From positions 1,054,001 to 1,118,000 of the forward strand of contig NZ_BLLN01000003.1 in NCBI RefSeq assembly GCF_011170125.1: 64,000 nucleotides of DNA, read 5' to 3'. Each line of letters begins with the position of its first letter. Within the stretch, counting starts at the first letter, position 1. Source of the DNA: Streptomyces diastaticus subsp. diastaticus. Lineage in GTDB: Bacteria; Actinomycetota; Actinomycetes; Streptomycetales; Streptomycetaceae. The notes below the pieces were generated by a model, which was given only the letters and a program-made list of their open reading frames with translations, did no database searches and had not been told where the DNA came from. This document shows positions 54,386-64,000 of the stretch, piece after piece. The position numbers and the translations under genes were made by a program.

Positions 54386-54688
54386 ATGGAAAAGGTGCCG
54401 AACGGTCAAAAGTGGCATCCGGTGCCCAGGGGTGAGGTTCGGCCCGGTCTCGGCCGGGTGTGTCGATCGGCTGGTTCCGTGCGAGGGGGCCAGCCGGGTT
54501 GTGAGTATTCGCACGCCGTGCGTCGCCGCGCGGCCTCCGGGCGCATCCCGGACGGAGGTGGGTGCGCCGCCCGAGTGCGGCTTTCCGCGACCATGGGGCC
54601 CCCGCGCAAGGTAGGGAGAGGCCCGGGTGCCTCGGCGTCGACCGGAAAGGGACAGCCGCGGACGCTCAGTCGCGGGCGCGTTGGGTGA
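54386..54688 (+). CDS. Doubtful small ORF with a good ribosome site
   Basis: A 100-codon frame begins at ATG 54386 just after AAAGGAG and GAGG. The N-terminus MEKVPNGQKWHP looks protein-like, but the rest is Arg/Gly/Ser-rich and its end overlaps the 3' end of the DMT gene on the other strand. It may be a short peptide or noise. No other gene is seen in 54230–54665. Confidence 0.2.
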   Translation: MEKVPNGQKWHPVPRGEVRPGLGRVCRSAGSVRGGQPGCEYSHAVRRRAASGRIPDGGGCAARVRLSATMGPPRKVGRGPGASASTGKGQPRTLSRGRVG

Positions 54689-55574
54689 CGGCGATGCAGA
54701 TCAGTACGCCCGCCGCCGCCAGTGGGGCCGCCCAGGTCAGTTCCTCGCCGAGCAGCCCGTACGACCAGGCCAGCGTCATCAGAGGCTGGGCCAGCTGGAG
54801 CTGGCTGGCCCGGGCCACGCCGATCCCGGCCATGCCCCGGTACCAGACGTACAGCCCGAGGAAGGTCGATCCGGCGGCGACCCAGGCCAGGCCCACCGCG
54901 CCGTGCGCGCTCCAGTGGACCGGCTCCAGCGCGAGGGCGACCGCCGACCCGGCGACCGTGACGGGCAGGCAGAGCACCAGTGCCCAGCCGACCACCTGCC
55001 AGCCCGGCATCCGGGAGGCGAGCCGGCCGCCCTCCGTGTAGCCGGCGGCGCAGACCAGCAACGCGCCGAACAGGTACAGGTCGCCGACGGACAGAGCGCC
55101 GCCGCTCTGCTGCCAGGTGAAGGCGGCCACCACCGCCGCACCCGCCACGGCGGCCGCCCAGAAGGGGCGTGAGGGGCGGCGGCCGGTGCGCAGCGCCGCG
55201 AAGAGGGCCGTGGTGAGCGGCAGCAGGCCCACCACCACGGCCGCGTGCGCGGTCGACGAGGTGCCCAGCGCCAGCGTCGTCAGCAGCGGGAAGCCGATCA
55301 CCACGCCTCCGCCGACAACCGCGAGTCCGGCCCAGTGCCGCCGGTCCGGCAGGGGTACTCGCCACATCAGCAGGAACGCCCCGGCGACGGCGGCGGCCAG
55401 TACGCCCCGCAGGGCCACCAGCGACCACGGGCCGAAGCTCTCCAGCCCCCAGACCGTGGAGGGGAAAGTCAGCGAGAAGCAGAAGACGCCCGACAGGGCG
55501 AGGGCGGTGCCGGCGCCGGTCCCGGCGCCTCGGCCCGCCGGCCGAGCTGAAGAGGGGGCGTGCGGGGGAGTGAC
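54666..55574 (-). CDS. EamA/DMT-family exporter
   Basis: A 302-residue membrane protein with ten helices in two EamA repeats (GTALALSGVFCFSLTFPSTV and ALLVCAAGYTEGGRLASRMPG). DMT members export amino acids, purines or drugs. GTG 55574 gives the usual short N-terminus; an ATG at 55616 is possible and would share the CATG with the start of the MocR gene. It is divergent from the MocR regulator and is probably its target. Confidence 0.88.
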   Translation of the reverse strand, partial: VTPPHAPSSARPAGRGAGTGAGTALALSGVFCFSLTFPSTVWGLESFGPWSLVALRGVLAAAVAGAFLLMWRVPLPDRRHWAGLAVVGGGVVIGFPLLTTLALGTSSTAHAAVVVGLLPLTTALFAALRTGRRPSRPFWAAAVAGAAVVAAFTWQQSGGALSVGDLYLFGALLVCAAGYTEGGRLASRMPGWQVVGWALVLCLPVTVAGSAVALALEPVHWSAHGAVGLAWVAAGSTFLGLYVWYRGMAGIGVARASQLQLAQPLMTLAWSYGLLGEELTWAAPLAAAGVLICIAVTQRARD

Positions 55575-55593
55575 CGCTTTCGCGGTGCGGCCG

Positions 55594-55606
55594 GTAGCGC
55601 TACTCT
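55594..55606. promoter_or_regulatory. Palindrome and -10 box at the mocR/DMT divide
   Basis: GTAGCGCTAC (55594–55603) is a perfect 10-bp palindrome, overlapping TACTCT (55601–55606), which lies 8 nt before mocR ATG 55615. It may be the autoregulatory site and leaderless promoter. Confidence 0.45.
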
Positions 55607-55614
55607 GTGCTCTC

Positions 55615-57102
55615 ATGGCTGAGCGTAGCAGTGTGGCGGAGTTGGCGGGCATCCTGCGCAAGGAGATACACCGCTACTCTCCGGGCGAGCGTCTTCCGTC
55701 GAGCAGGGAGCTGGTCGAGCGGCACCGGGTCAGCCCGGTCACCGTCTCCCGGGCCCTCGCCCAGCTCGCCGCCGAGGGCGCCGTCGTCACCCGGCCCGGC
55801 GCCGGCGCCTACCGGGCAGAGCCGCGCGGCGGAGCCGTCCCGGCGCCCGGGGACACCTCCTGGCAGGAGGTCGCCCTGTCGGCCCAGACCGGCGCCGGAC
55901 CCGTACCCCGCTCGGTCGACGCCTCCGGCGTCCTCGCCACGCTGGCCGCACCGCCTCCGGGCGTCGTCGAGTTCAGCGGTGGCTACCTCCACCCCTCGCT
56001 CCAGCCCGAACGGGTGCTGGCCACCGCCCTCGCCCGTGCCGGACGCCGGCCGGGGGCGTGGAACCGGCCGCCCACCGACGGGCTTCCCGAGCTGCGGGCC
56101 TGGTTCGCCCGGGAGATCGCCGGGGCCGGCGGGGAGAGCGGCCCGACCGGCGCGGACGTACTGATCACGGCGGGCGGTCAGTCGGCACTGACCACGGCTC
56201 TGCGGGCGCTGGCTCCGCCGGGCGCCCCCGTCCTCGTGGAGTCGCCGACCTACCCGGGCATGCTCGCCGTCGCCCGGGCGGCCGGGCAGCGCCCGGTCCC
56301 CGTGCCCGTCGACGCGGACGGCCTGCGGCCCGAGCTGTTCGCGGCGGCGCTGCGGGCCACCGGCGCCCGCGTCCTCGTCTGCCAGCCGCTCTTCCAGAAT
56401 CCGACCGGCGCCGTGCTGGCGCGGGAACGGCGCCGCGAAGTGGTGCGCGTCGCCCGCGAGGCGGGGGCGTTCGTCATCGAGGACGACTTCGCTCGGAGCC
56501 TGGCCCACGAGGACGCCGGGCCGCTGCCGCCACCGCTCGCCGCCGACGACCCGGACGGCGTCGTGGTCCATCTCCGTTCCCTCACCAAGATCACCTCGCC
56601 GAGCCTGCGGGTCGGCGCGCTCGCCGCCCGGGGGCCGGTGATGGAGCGGCTGCGCGCCATCCATGTGGTCGACCAGTTCTTCGTCCCGCGTCCTCTCCAG
56701 GAGGCCGCCCTCGAACTGGTCGGCTCCCCGGCCTGGCCCCGCCACCTGCGCGCCGTCGCCGCCGCGCTGCGGCCGCGCCGCGACCACCTGGCCGCCGGAC
56801 TGCGCCGCTGGGTGCCGGCCCTTTCACCCGTCGCCGTCCCGCGTGGCGGTTTCCACCTCTGGGTCCGCGCCCCCGAGGGCACCGACGAGGCCGTCCTGGT
56901 CGGGGCGGCGTTGCGGGCCGGTGTCGCGGTCACCCCCGGCAGGCCGTACTTCTGCGCCGAGCCGCCCGCCGTCCATCTGCGTCTGGGATTCGCCGCCACC
57001 GCCGGTACGGCGGAGATCACCGAAGGGGTCCGCCGCCTCCGTACCGCCTGCGCCCAGGCGCTGCCCCGCGGCACCGGGGAAGGGGAGCCGGTGTCCGCGT
57101 GA
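55615..57102 (+). CDS. MocR-type GntR regulator with aminotransferase domain
   Basis: A 495-residue regulator. Residues 1–75 are a GntR winged helix (LRKEIHRYSPGERLPSSREL, VSPVTVSRALAQLAAEGAVV). After a linker comes a fold-type I aminotransferase domain (about 120–485): GGQSALTTALRALAPPG, QPLFQNPTGAVLARE, DDFARSLAHE, and HLRSLTKITSPSLRVGAL with the PLP lysine. MocR proteins sense PLP or an amino compound. The ATG start is shared by a CATG with the upstream ATG of the divergent exporter gene, which suggests joint control of export. Confidence 0.93.
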   Translation: MAERSSVAELAGILRKEIHRYSPGERLPSSRELVERHRVSPVTVSRALAQLAAEGAVVTRPGAGAYRAEPRGGAVPAPGDTSWQEVALSAQTGAGPVPRSVDASGVLATLAAPPPGVVEFSGGYLHPSLQPERVLATALARAGRRPGAWNRPPTDGLPELRAWFAREIAGAGGESGPTGADVLITAGGQSALTTALRALAPPGAPVLVESPTYPGMLAVARAAGQRPVPVPVDADGLRPELFAAALRATGARVLVCQPLFQNPTGAVLARERRREVVRVAREAGAFVIEDDFARSLAHEDAGPLPPPLAADDPDGVVVHLRSLTKITSPSLRVGALAARGPVMERLRAIHVVDQFFVPRPLQEAALELVGSPAWPRHLRAVAAALRPRRDHLAAGLRRWVPALSPVAVPRGGFHLWVRAPEGTDEAVLVGAALRAGVAVTPGRPYFCAEPPAVHLRLGFAATAGTAEITEGVRRLRTACAQALPRGTGEGEPVSA

Positions 57103-57143
57103 TTCGGCTGCGCGCTCCCCCTCCCGCCTGCCAACCTCGCCCT

Positions 57144-57617
57144 GTGATCGACACCCAGGAACTTCTCGACGCCACCGCCCGCCACCCGCTGCCCCCGGAG
57201 TACGTCTGCTCCGCCGACCCCGGCCGCTTCGACGCGGACCTCGTCCACCACTGGCTCTCCACCGACGCCTACTGGGCGTTGGGCCGCACCCGCGAGGCCC
57301 AGGCGCAGATGCTCGACGGCTCGCTCGTCTACGGGGCGTACGAGAAGGAGTCCGGCGCGCAGGTGGGATGCGCGCGGGTCGTCACCGACCTGGCCGCCTT
57401 CGCCTACCTCTGCGACGTCTACATCGCGCCGGGCGCCCGGGGGCGTGGGCTCGGCACCTCCTTCGTGGCCGCTGTTCTCGCCGACGTGGCCGGGCGGGCG
57501 CCGCACGGTGTGCGCCGCGTCCTGCTCGCCACCGACGACGCACACGGGGTCTACGCCAAGCTGGGCTTCACCCCGCTGCCGCACCCCGAGCAGTGGATGG
57601 TCCTCGGCAACTCCTGA
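57144..57617 (+). CDS. GNAT-family N-acetyltransferase
   Basis: A 157-residue GNAT. Acetyl-CoA binding is shown by LCDVYIAPGARGRGLGTSFV (R/Q-x-x-G-x-G/A), and the C-terminal part ATDDAHGVYAKLGFTPLPHP is typical of the YhbS/ArgA-like branch. It has a substrate such as an amine or a small metabolite; this cannot be stated. GTG start with a CAACCT box 6 nt upstream suggests a leaderless mRNA. Confidence 0.9.
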   Translation: MIDTQELLDATARHPLPPEYVCSADPGRFDADLVHHWLSTDAYWALGRTREAQAQMLDGSLVYGAYEKESGAQVGCARVVTDLAAFAYLCDVYIAPGARGRGLGTSFVAAVLADVAGRAPHGVRRVLLATDDAHGVYAKLGFTPLPHPEQWMVLGNS

Positions 57618-57716
57618 CCCGGCGTGCGGCGGCGGCCCGTGAGGCGGTCTTGAGCCCCAACTCCCCCTGGCGTAGGCCCTCTTGACCGGAGGAGCGATTG
57701 CCCCGACGATCGCCGC

Positions 57717-58292
57717 ATGCATGTTCGGGTGACGCTCGTCACAGCCCCGCTCGGTGCCACGGGCCTCGCCGAGCGGTTCGCCGACGACCGCCCGCTGGAC
57801 CAGGCCGCCTGGCACGCCGTGCAACTCGCCGCCCACGCCCTGGTCCCGCTCAGCGCCGCCGGCCTCCGCTACTGCTCCCCGACCCACCGCAGCCGGGCCA
57901 CCGGGGACGCTCTGGGCTTCGCGCCGCTCGTCCAGCCGGCCCTCAGCGACTGGGACATGGGGACCTGGCGAGGACTGACACTCGCGGAGGCGGCCGCGCA
58001 CGACCCGCGCGCCGTCGACGCCTGGTTCCGCGACCCGCGTGCCGCGCCGTACGGCGGGGAGAGCCTGCTCGACTTCGTCACCCGGGTCGGCGGCTGGCTC
58101 GACACCCGCCCCTTCGAGGACGGCGGCGTCCTGGTCGCCGTCGCCGAGCCGGCCGTCGTCCGCGCCCTGCTCGTGTACGCCCTGAAGGCGCCCCCGGCGA
58201 CCTACTGGAGCCTCGACCCCGGCCCCTTGTCCACCGCCACCCTCACCGGCCACCCCGGCCGATGGATCCTGTGCCTGGAGCCCCCGCGCTGA
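57717..58292 (+). CDS. Degenerate histidine-phosphatase-like protein
   Basis: A 191-residue protein with the histidine phosphatase fold but without its catalytic residues: the family RHG motif at the N-terminus is replaced by LVTAPLG, and the second catalytic His (usual VTHxxxxR) by VAEPAVVR. Family features that remain include RYCSPTHRSRATGDALGF, LSDWDMGTWRGLTLAEA and APYGGESLLDFVTRVGGWL. It is probably an inactive or repurposed member, similar to phosphatase-like proteins that accompany cobalt/CbtA genes in Streptomyces. ATG 57717 is chosen. Confidence 0.82.
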   Translation: MHVRVTLVTAPLGATGLAERFADDRPLDQAAWHAVQLAAHALVPLSAAGLRYCSPTHRSRATGDALGFAPLVQPALSDWDMGTWRGLTLAEAAAHDPRAVDAWFRDPRAAPYGGESLLDFVTRVGGWLDTRPFEDGGVLVAVAEPAVVRALLVYALKAPPATYWSLDPGPLSTATLTGHPGRWILCLEPPR

Positions 58293-58306
58293 GCGGATGT
58301 CCCCGC

Positions 58307-58312
58307 TACCCT
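58307..58312 (+). promoter_or_regulatory. -10 box for leaderless P-loop kinase mRNA
   Basis: TACCCT lies 6 nt before the GTG start 58319. Confidence 0.45.
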
Positions 58313-58318
58313 CGCCGG

Positions 58319-58843
58319 GTGATCATCTGGCTGAACGGCTCCTACGGCGCGGGCAAGACCACCACCGCCCGCGAACTGGCCGCGCTCCTGCCCGACGCCC
58401 GGGTCTTCGACAGCGAGACGGTGGGGGCCCTGCTCCGGCCGGTCCTCGCCGGTGTGCCGGTGGGCAACTTCCAGGACTGGCCGCCGTGGCGCGGCGTGGT
58501 CGTCGCCACCGCCACCCAGGTCCTTTGGTACACCGGCGGCACCCTGCTCGTTCCGCAGACCGTGCTCAGTGAGGAGTACTGGGTGGAGCTGTCGGCGGGC
58601 TTCGCCGAGCAGGGCGTACCGGTCCGGCACGTCCTGCTCCACTGCGACCCCGACACCCTCACCCGGCGCATCCGCACCGACACCGCGCCCGAGAGCGCCA
58701 CCGCCGGGCCCTGGCGCCTGCGCCACCGCGAGCCCTACCGCGAAGCCCTGCCTTGGCTGCGCCGCGCCGCCGAGGTGGTCGACACCACGGACCTGACCCC
58801 GGCTCAGACGGCGGCGGTGATCGCGGCGGGCCGGGAAGCCTGA
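58319..58843 (+). CDS. Small P-loop ATPase/kinase, TmrB-like
   Basis: A 174-residue AAA_33-type protein. Walker A is LNGSYGAGKTTTARELA and a Walker-B-like DSETVGALLRPV follows. The lid region is HCDPDTLTRRIRTD, with LRHREPYREALPWL near the end. It resembles TmrB tunicamycin-resistance ATPases and shikimate/gluconate-kinase-like proteins. It may act on a small metabolite or an antibiotic. The last codons overlap nothing; the MFS remnant follows on the other strand. Confidence 0.8.
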   Translation: MIIWLNGSYGAGKTTTARELAALLPDARVFDSETVGALLRPVLAGVPVGNFQDWPPWRGVVVATATQVLWYTGGTLLVPQTVLSEEYWVELSAGFAEQGVPVRHVLLHCDPDTLTRRIRTDTAPESATAGPWRLRHREPYREALPWLRRAAEVVDTTDLTPAQTAAVIAAGREA

Positions 58844-58852
58844 CGGCGGACG

Positions 58853-59430
58853 CCTCCTCCCGCGCCGGCCGCCCCGGCAGGTACCAGCAGGCCGCCCCGG
58901 TCGGCAGGGACAGGCCCGCGATCCCCGCGCTCCAGCCGAAGGCGGCCGGGACGGCGGCGCCCGGTCCCCCGCCCGCCCTGTTGTACGGGATGAGCGGGAG
59001 AGCCGGCCCCACCGCGCCGACGGTCAGCGCGGCCTGGAGGAGGCCGGCGCGACACCCCTGTTCTCGCGCCGGGTGGCGGTGAGGACCGTCGGACTGACCG
59101 GGACGACCGCCAGGCCCCCCCCCGATGCCGAGCGGGGTCATCGGCTCCGGCACCCCGGCGGTGCGACCGCTGCCCTCGTGCAGCCGGGTGAGCCAGGGAA
59201 CCGCCGGCGGAACGACGGTGAGCCCCGGTGACGGCGCGGAGGCGGTGGCCGAAGCCCGCCGGGCAGCGGTCCAGGAGCTGGGTGGTGACCGGGTTGCGCA
59301 GGCCGAACGCGGGATCAGGAGCCCGGTGCCGAGCGGGCTGAGACCGAGGACGGCGTCGAGGTGCTGGACCGCGAGGAAGACGAACGAGGTCAGCACGGAG
59401 GCCAGGGGCACGAGCCCGATGGCCGCGAAG
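58853..59430 (-). pseudogene. Decayed DHA2-type MFS transporter, C-terminal part
   Basis: The minus strand shows pieces of a 14-helix MFS drug transporter: PLASVLTSFVFLAVQHLDAV with LGLSPLGTGL, then a change of frame (FGLRNPVTTQLLDRCPAGFG), WLTRLHEGSG, PMTPLGIGGG, GCRAGLLQAALTVGAVGPAL, IPYNRAGGG, FGWSAGIAGLSLPTGAACWY. The frame is broken at several points, one next to a run of nine C (59115–59123). The N-terminal helices are absent. It is not expected to make a transporter. Confidence 0.75.
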
Positions 59431-59784
59431 CGCCGTCCGGCACATCAGCGTCCTCCGCGGCCTGGGCGGCATCCTCAGCGAGGCGATGTACGACGAGGGC
59501 GCCCCCCCTCGCACGCGGCCTGCGCCGCCATGCGCCTGGGCGCCGTCGCGATGCTCACGGCCGCCCGGGAGACGGGGGGCCGGCCCCGCCTCACGCCGGC
59601 GAACTGTCCGACCTGCTCACGGGCGGCGCCTGGATCCGCGAGCACGTCACCTTTCGGCCGGAGGCGGGCCCACGGGCGCTGGAACGGATGGCGGCGAGGA
59701 GCACGACAGGACCCGCCGGCCGCTCCTGCACCCGCTCCCGTAAACGGCTTGGCTCCCGTGGCCCGCCGATGGTGGAGTCCCGCC
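59431..59784. other. Unexplained gap beside the MFS remnant
   Basis: About 350 bp without a convincing gene. Plus-strand pieces such as SVLRGLGGILSEAMYDEGA and GELSDLLTGGAWIREHVTF look protein-like but lie in different frames. It may hold the remnant of another gene; I cannot name it. Confidence 0.3.
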
Positions 59785-60687
59785 ATGGACATCCCGCCGC
59801 GCACCGACGCCCCCGCCGCCCCGAGCCCCGGCGAACTGCGGACCTACCACGACCTGCGCATGCGGCGCGAGGCCCGTCCGGACGGTCCCGGCGCCGTGGT
59901 CGAGCGGGTCGGCGAGAGCCTGCGCCAGACCGGCGGGCCCGACGGGTGGGACGGTGTGGTCTGGTCCGGGCTGGACGTCTGCGGGGCCGATGCCGTCATC
60001 GCCGCGCACGTGGCCCACTTCGCGGCGCTGGGACGGTCTTTCGAGTGGAAGCTGTACGGGCACGACCGGCTGCGGCCCGCCGGGGGCCGGCCCGGCGAGG
60101 ATGCCGAGGGGCTCGCGGTCCGGCTGCGCGCGGCGGGCTTCGTGGCCGAGCCGGCGGAGAGCCTGATGGTGGCCGAGGCCGGCCGACTGGAGCACCGGGT
60201 CCCGCTGCCCGAGGGGACGCGGCTGCACCGTCTGACCCGTCCCGAGGAGGCCGACCTGGTCGCCGAGGTCCACCAGGCCGCCTTCGGCGACGACCGTGCC
60301 CGGACCCGCGCCTGGGTGCGCGACCTGCTCACCGACCGCGCCGACAGCAGCGCCGTCCTGGTCGTCCTCGACGGCGACCGGCCGCTGAGCGCGGGCCGGC
60401 TGGAGTGGGACGAGGGCAGGGAGTTCGCGGGACTGTGGGGCGGCGGGACCGTCCCGGCCGCCCGTGGCCTCGGCCTGTACCGGGCCCTGGTCGCCGAGCG
60501 CGCCCGGATCGCCGCCGCACAGGGGGTGCGCTGGGTCCAGGTGGACGCGACCGACCGCAGCAGGCCCGTCCTGGACCGTCTCGGCTTCGGCACGCTCACC
60601 ACCACGACCCCGTACGTGTGGACGCCGCCCGCCGGCCGACCACCGGCCGTGCGCGGTGGCGGGCGCACGGGGCCGCGCCTAGCGTGA
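59785..60687 (+). CDS. GNAT-family acetyltransferase with N-terminal extension
   Basis: A 300-residue protein. Residues 1–150 form a first, degenerate GNAT-like part (CGADAVIAAHVAHFAALGRSFEWKLYGHDR). Residues 150–285 are a standard GNAT domain with acetyl-CoA motif GGGTVPAARGLGLYRALVAERARIAAAQG and DATDRSRPVLDRLGFGTLT. Its substrate is unknown. ATG 59785 is preceded by GGTGGAG at 8 nt. A Pro/Gly/Arg tail follows. Confidence 0.87.
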   Translation: MDIPPRTDAPAAPSPGELRTYHDLRMRREARPDGPGAVVERVGESLRQTGGPDGWDGVVWSGLDVCGADAVIAAHVAHFAALGRSFEWKLYGHDRLRPAGGRPGEDAEGLAVRLRAAGFVAEPAESLMVAEAGRLEHRVPLPEGTRLHRLTRPEEADLVAEVHQAAFGDDRARTRAWVRDLLTDRADSSAVLVVLDGDRPLSAGRLEWDEGREFAGLWGGGTVPAARGLGLYRALVAERARIAAAQGVRWVQVDATDRSRPVLDRLGFGTLTTTTPYVWTPPAGRPPAVRGGGRTGPRLA

Positions 60688-60755
60688 GGCCGGCGGACCG
60701 CGGCAGCCCACGCGGCCGCCGGCGAAGGAGTCCGCGGCCCGGGAAAGGACCTCCG

Positions 60756-60806
60756 ATGAGCAGAGCCGCCGCCGAGCGCGGCGCCCCCGGACGGAGAGGC
60801 CGGTGA
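60756..60806 (+). CDS. Candidate 16-codon upstream peptide
   Basis: ATG 60756 has GGAAAGG 7 nt upstream and reads MSRAAAERGAPGRRGR before a TGA that overlaps the GTG start of the reductase (GTGA). It may couple translation of the reductase. It is short and basic and could equally be chance. Confidence 0.3.
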   Translation: MSRAAAERGAPGRRGR

Positions 60807-61423
60807 ACCTCACCGTCTTCGGCGCCACCGGCCGCGCCGGACGCGCCCTGCTCACCGCCGCGGGCGCCGCCGGCCTCGCCACCACCGCCCACGTCCGCGA
60901 CCCGGCCCGCCTCGCCGGAGCCCCCGCCGGGCGGATCGTCACCGGGTCGGTCTTCGAACGGGACACCGTGCTGGACGCCCTCGACGGAGCCGACGCCGTG
61001 GTCGTCGCCTTCGGCCTGCGCCGCCGCGAGCGCCGCACCCCGCTCTACGCCCAGGGCACCCGCCACGTCGTCGACGCCATGCACCTGCTCGGCGTCCACC
61101 GCCTCCTGGTCGTCTCCGAGGCCGCCTACGGTGACCATGTGCAGGGCGCCGTCCAGCGCGGGCTCGCCAAGCTGTACGGCACCGTCGCCGCCCCGGCCGT
61201 GCGCGGCCGCCGGGAGCAGGACGCCGTGGTCACCGCCAGCGGCCTCGACTGGACCGTGGTCCGGCCCACCGTGCTCACCGAGGGACCTCCGCGCGGGTAC
61301 CGCCCGCCCGCCACCGCCCCGCGCCGGGCCGACACCTACCGCCTCACCTACGCCGACCTGGCCGAGCTGATCCTCCAGGCGCTGCCCGACCCCGCCACGT
61401 ACCGCCGCAGCCTCTACCCCTGA
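60803..61423 (+). CDS. NmrA-like NAD(P)-binding reductase
   Basis: A 206-residue atypical SDR. The cofactor motif is LTVFGATGRAGRALLTAAG, and the later GADAVVVAFGLRR and GLDWTVVRPTVLTEGP, with LTYADLAELILQAL, match the NAD(P)H-binding, flavin-reductase-like YwnB branch. It may reduce a quinone or act as a redox sensor. GTG 60803 has GGAGAGG before it and overlaps the TGA of a 16-codon frame. Confidence 0.88.
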   Translation: MNLTVFGATGRAGRALLTAAGAAGLATTAHVRDPARLAGAPAGRIVTGSVFERDTVLDALDGADAVVVAFGLRRRERRTPLYAQGTRHVVDAMHLLGVHRLLVVSEAAYGDHVQGAVQRGLAKLYGTVAAPAVRGRREQDAVVTASGLDWTVVRPTVLTEGPPRGYRPPATAPRRADTYRLTYADLAELILQALPDPATYRRSLYP

Positions 61424-61434
61424 GGAGGGCGGAG

Positions 61435-61457
61435 GGCCCCTTCGAGAGGAAGGGGCC
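61435..61457 (+). terminator. Terminator after the reductase
   Basis: GGCCCCTT (61435–61442) and AAGGGGCC (61450–61457), perfect 8-bp stem with a 7-nt loop. Confidence 0.65.
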
Positions 61458-61463
61458 GACGAG

Positions 61464-63731
<2,268 letters not shown>

Positions 63732-63754
63732 CCCCGTACGGTCTCCGGACCGCA

Positions 63755-63807
63755 CAGGAACGCCGCCCCGCCCCGGACCTGGTGTCCGGGGCGGGGCGGC
63801 GTTCCTG
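63755..63807. terminator. Very strong terminator after isocitrate dehydrogenase
   Basis: Perfect 24-bp stem (63755–63778 and 63784–63807) with loop CTGGT, between convergent genes, so it can serve both. Confidence 0.9.
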
Positions 63808-63884
63808 GCGACCGGAAGGGCGGGCTCGCGCCGAGGGCGCGGCCCCTCCGGACCGCGCCCTCGCGCCTCACCCGCGTGGGGCGC

Positions 63885-64000
63885 TCAGTCCTCCGCGCCC
63901 GCCGCCTTCTCCGCTCGGGCCGCGTCGCGCTCCTTGAGGCGGGCCGCCTCCTTGCGGACCTCGGCCTGGGTGGCGCGTTCCTTCTCCAGCCACTCGGGGC
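63885..64000 (-). CDS. 3' end of an unidentified gene
   Basis: The last 38 codons are visible, ending at TGA 63885–63887. The residues PEWLEKERATQAEVRKEAAR, then LKERDAARAEKAAGAED, form a charged helix or coiled coil. The family cannot be told from this part. Confidence 0.6.
   Translation of the reverse strand, partial: PEWLEKERATQAEVRKEAARLKERDAARAEKAAGAED

Noticed and set aside
54386..54688. Full-confidence call of the 100-codon frame
   Set aside because: Good ribosome site but low-complexity composition and overlap with the exporter gene; listed only as doubtful.

Overview
The window is chromosomal DNA from a Streptomyces species or a very close actinomycete. The GC content is very high with C or G in almost every third codon position, GTG starts are common, many genes overlap by 4 bp, and the marker order pafC–tatA–tatC–Ski2-like helicase, a conservon, and infC–rpmI–rplT followed by pheS–pheT is typical of Streptomyces core chromosome. 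I see no tRNA or rRNA gene, CRISPR array, insertion sequence or prophage. Almost all of it is ordinary core genome, with a few decayed genes and informative regulatory sites.

Layout. 1–6.4 kb: end of pafC, two small proteins, Tat translocase genes tatA and tatC, a lipid kinase and a large DExH helicase, closed by a 25-bp terminator stem. 6.6–13.1 kb: a cytochrome P450, then a complete conservon (CvnA sensor-like ATPase, CvnB roadblock, CvnC DUF742, CvnD GTPase) with a second P450 that lacks the usual EXXR motif. 13.2–20.4 kb, mostly minus strand: an RluA-type pseudouridine synthase; a SigK/RskA sigma/anti-sigma pair with a membrane-anchored molybdopterin oxidoreductase and a fasciclin lipoprotein; a siderophore-interacting flavoprotein under an iron box; a 5'-3' exonuclease. 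20.7–24.5 kb: a glycine-betaine-type ABC transporter whose permease is fused to two binding domains and carries a TTA codon. 24.8–27.6 kb: an XRE-cupin regulator and a LysR regulator divergent from a TDT-family transporter.

27.6–33.6 kb resembles the gamma-glutamylation route for ethanolamine or amines: class I gamma-glutamyl amidohydrolase, a decayed permease, a GntR/FadR regulator, and divergently glnA4-like, aldehyde dehydrogenase and an SDR. 33.7–40.6 kb: a DUF2510 protein, a PLP aldolase-like enzyme, a proline-rich membrane protein coupled to a mycosin-type protease, SseB-like protein, aquaporin and DUF1844. 40.8–49.1 kb: infC with an attenuator-like leader and an ATC start, rpmI, rplT, a SpoU methyltransferase, a PAS histidine kinase, pheS and pheT. 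49.3–55.6 kb: a SpoIIE-type phosphatase, a frameshifted EcsC-like gene, a TetR/TIM-barrel divergent pair with palindromic operators, 3-hydroxybutyryl-CoA dehydrogenase and a DMT exporter. 55.6–64 kb: a MocR regulator, acetyltransferases, a degenerate phosphatase, a small P-loop kinase, a decayed MFS transporter, an NmrA-like reductase, monomeric isocitrate dehydrogenase and the 3' end of an unidentified gene.

Regulatory sites that link genes: two promoters matching the mycobacterial SigK consensus precede sigK-rskA and the molybdoenzyme; a near-perfect DmdR/IdeR box precedes the siderophore flavoprotein; several genes have a TANNNT box 6–8 nt before the start codon, the usual Streptomyces leaderless layout. 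The nearest things to an undescribed system are the SigK–molybdoenzyme–fasciclin module and the TetR-controlled TIM-barrel protein, whose expected nucleophile position appears to be glycine.
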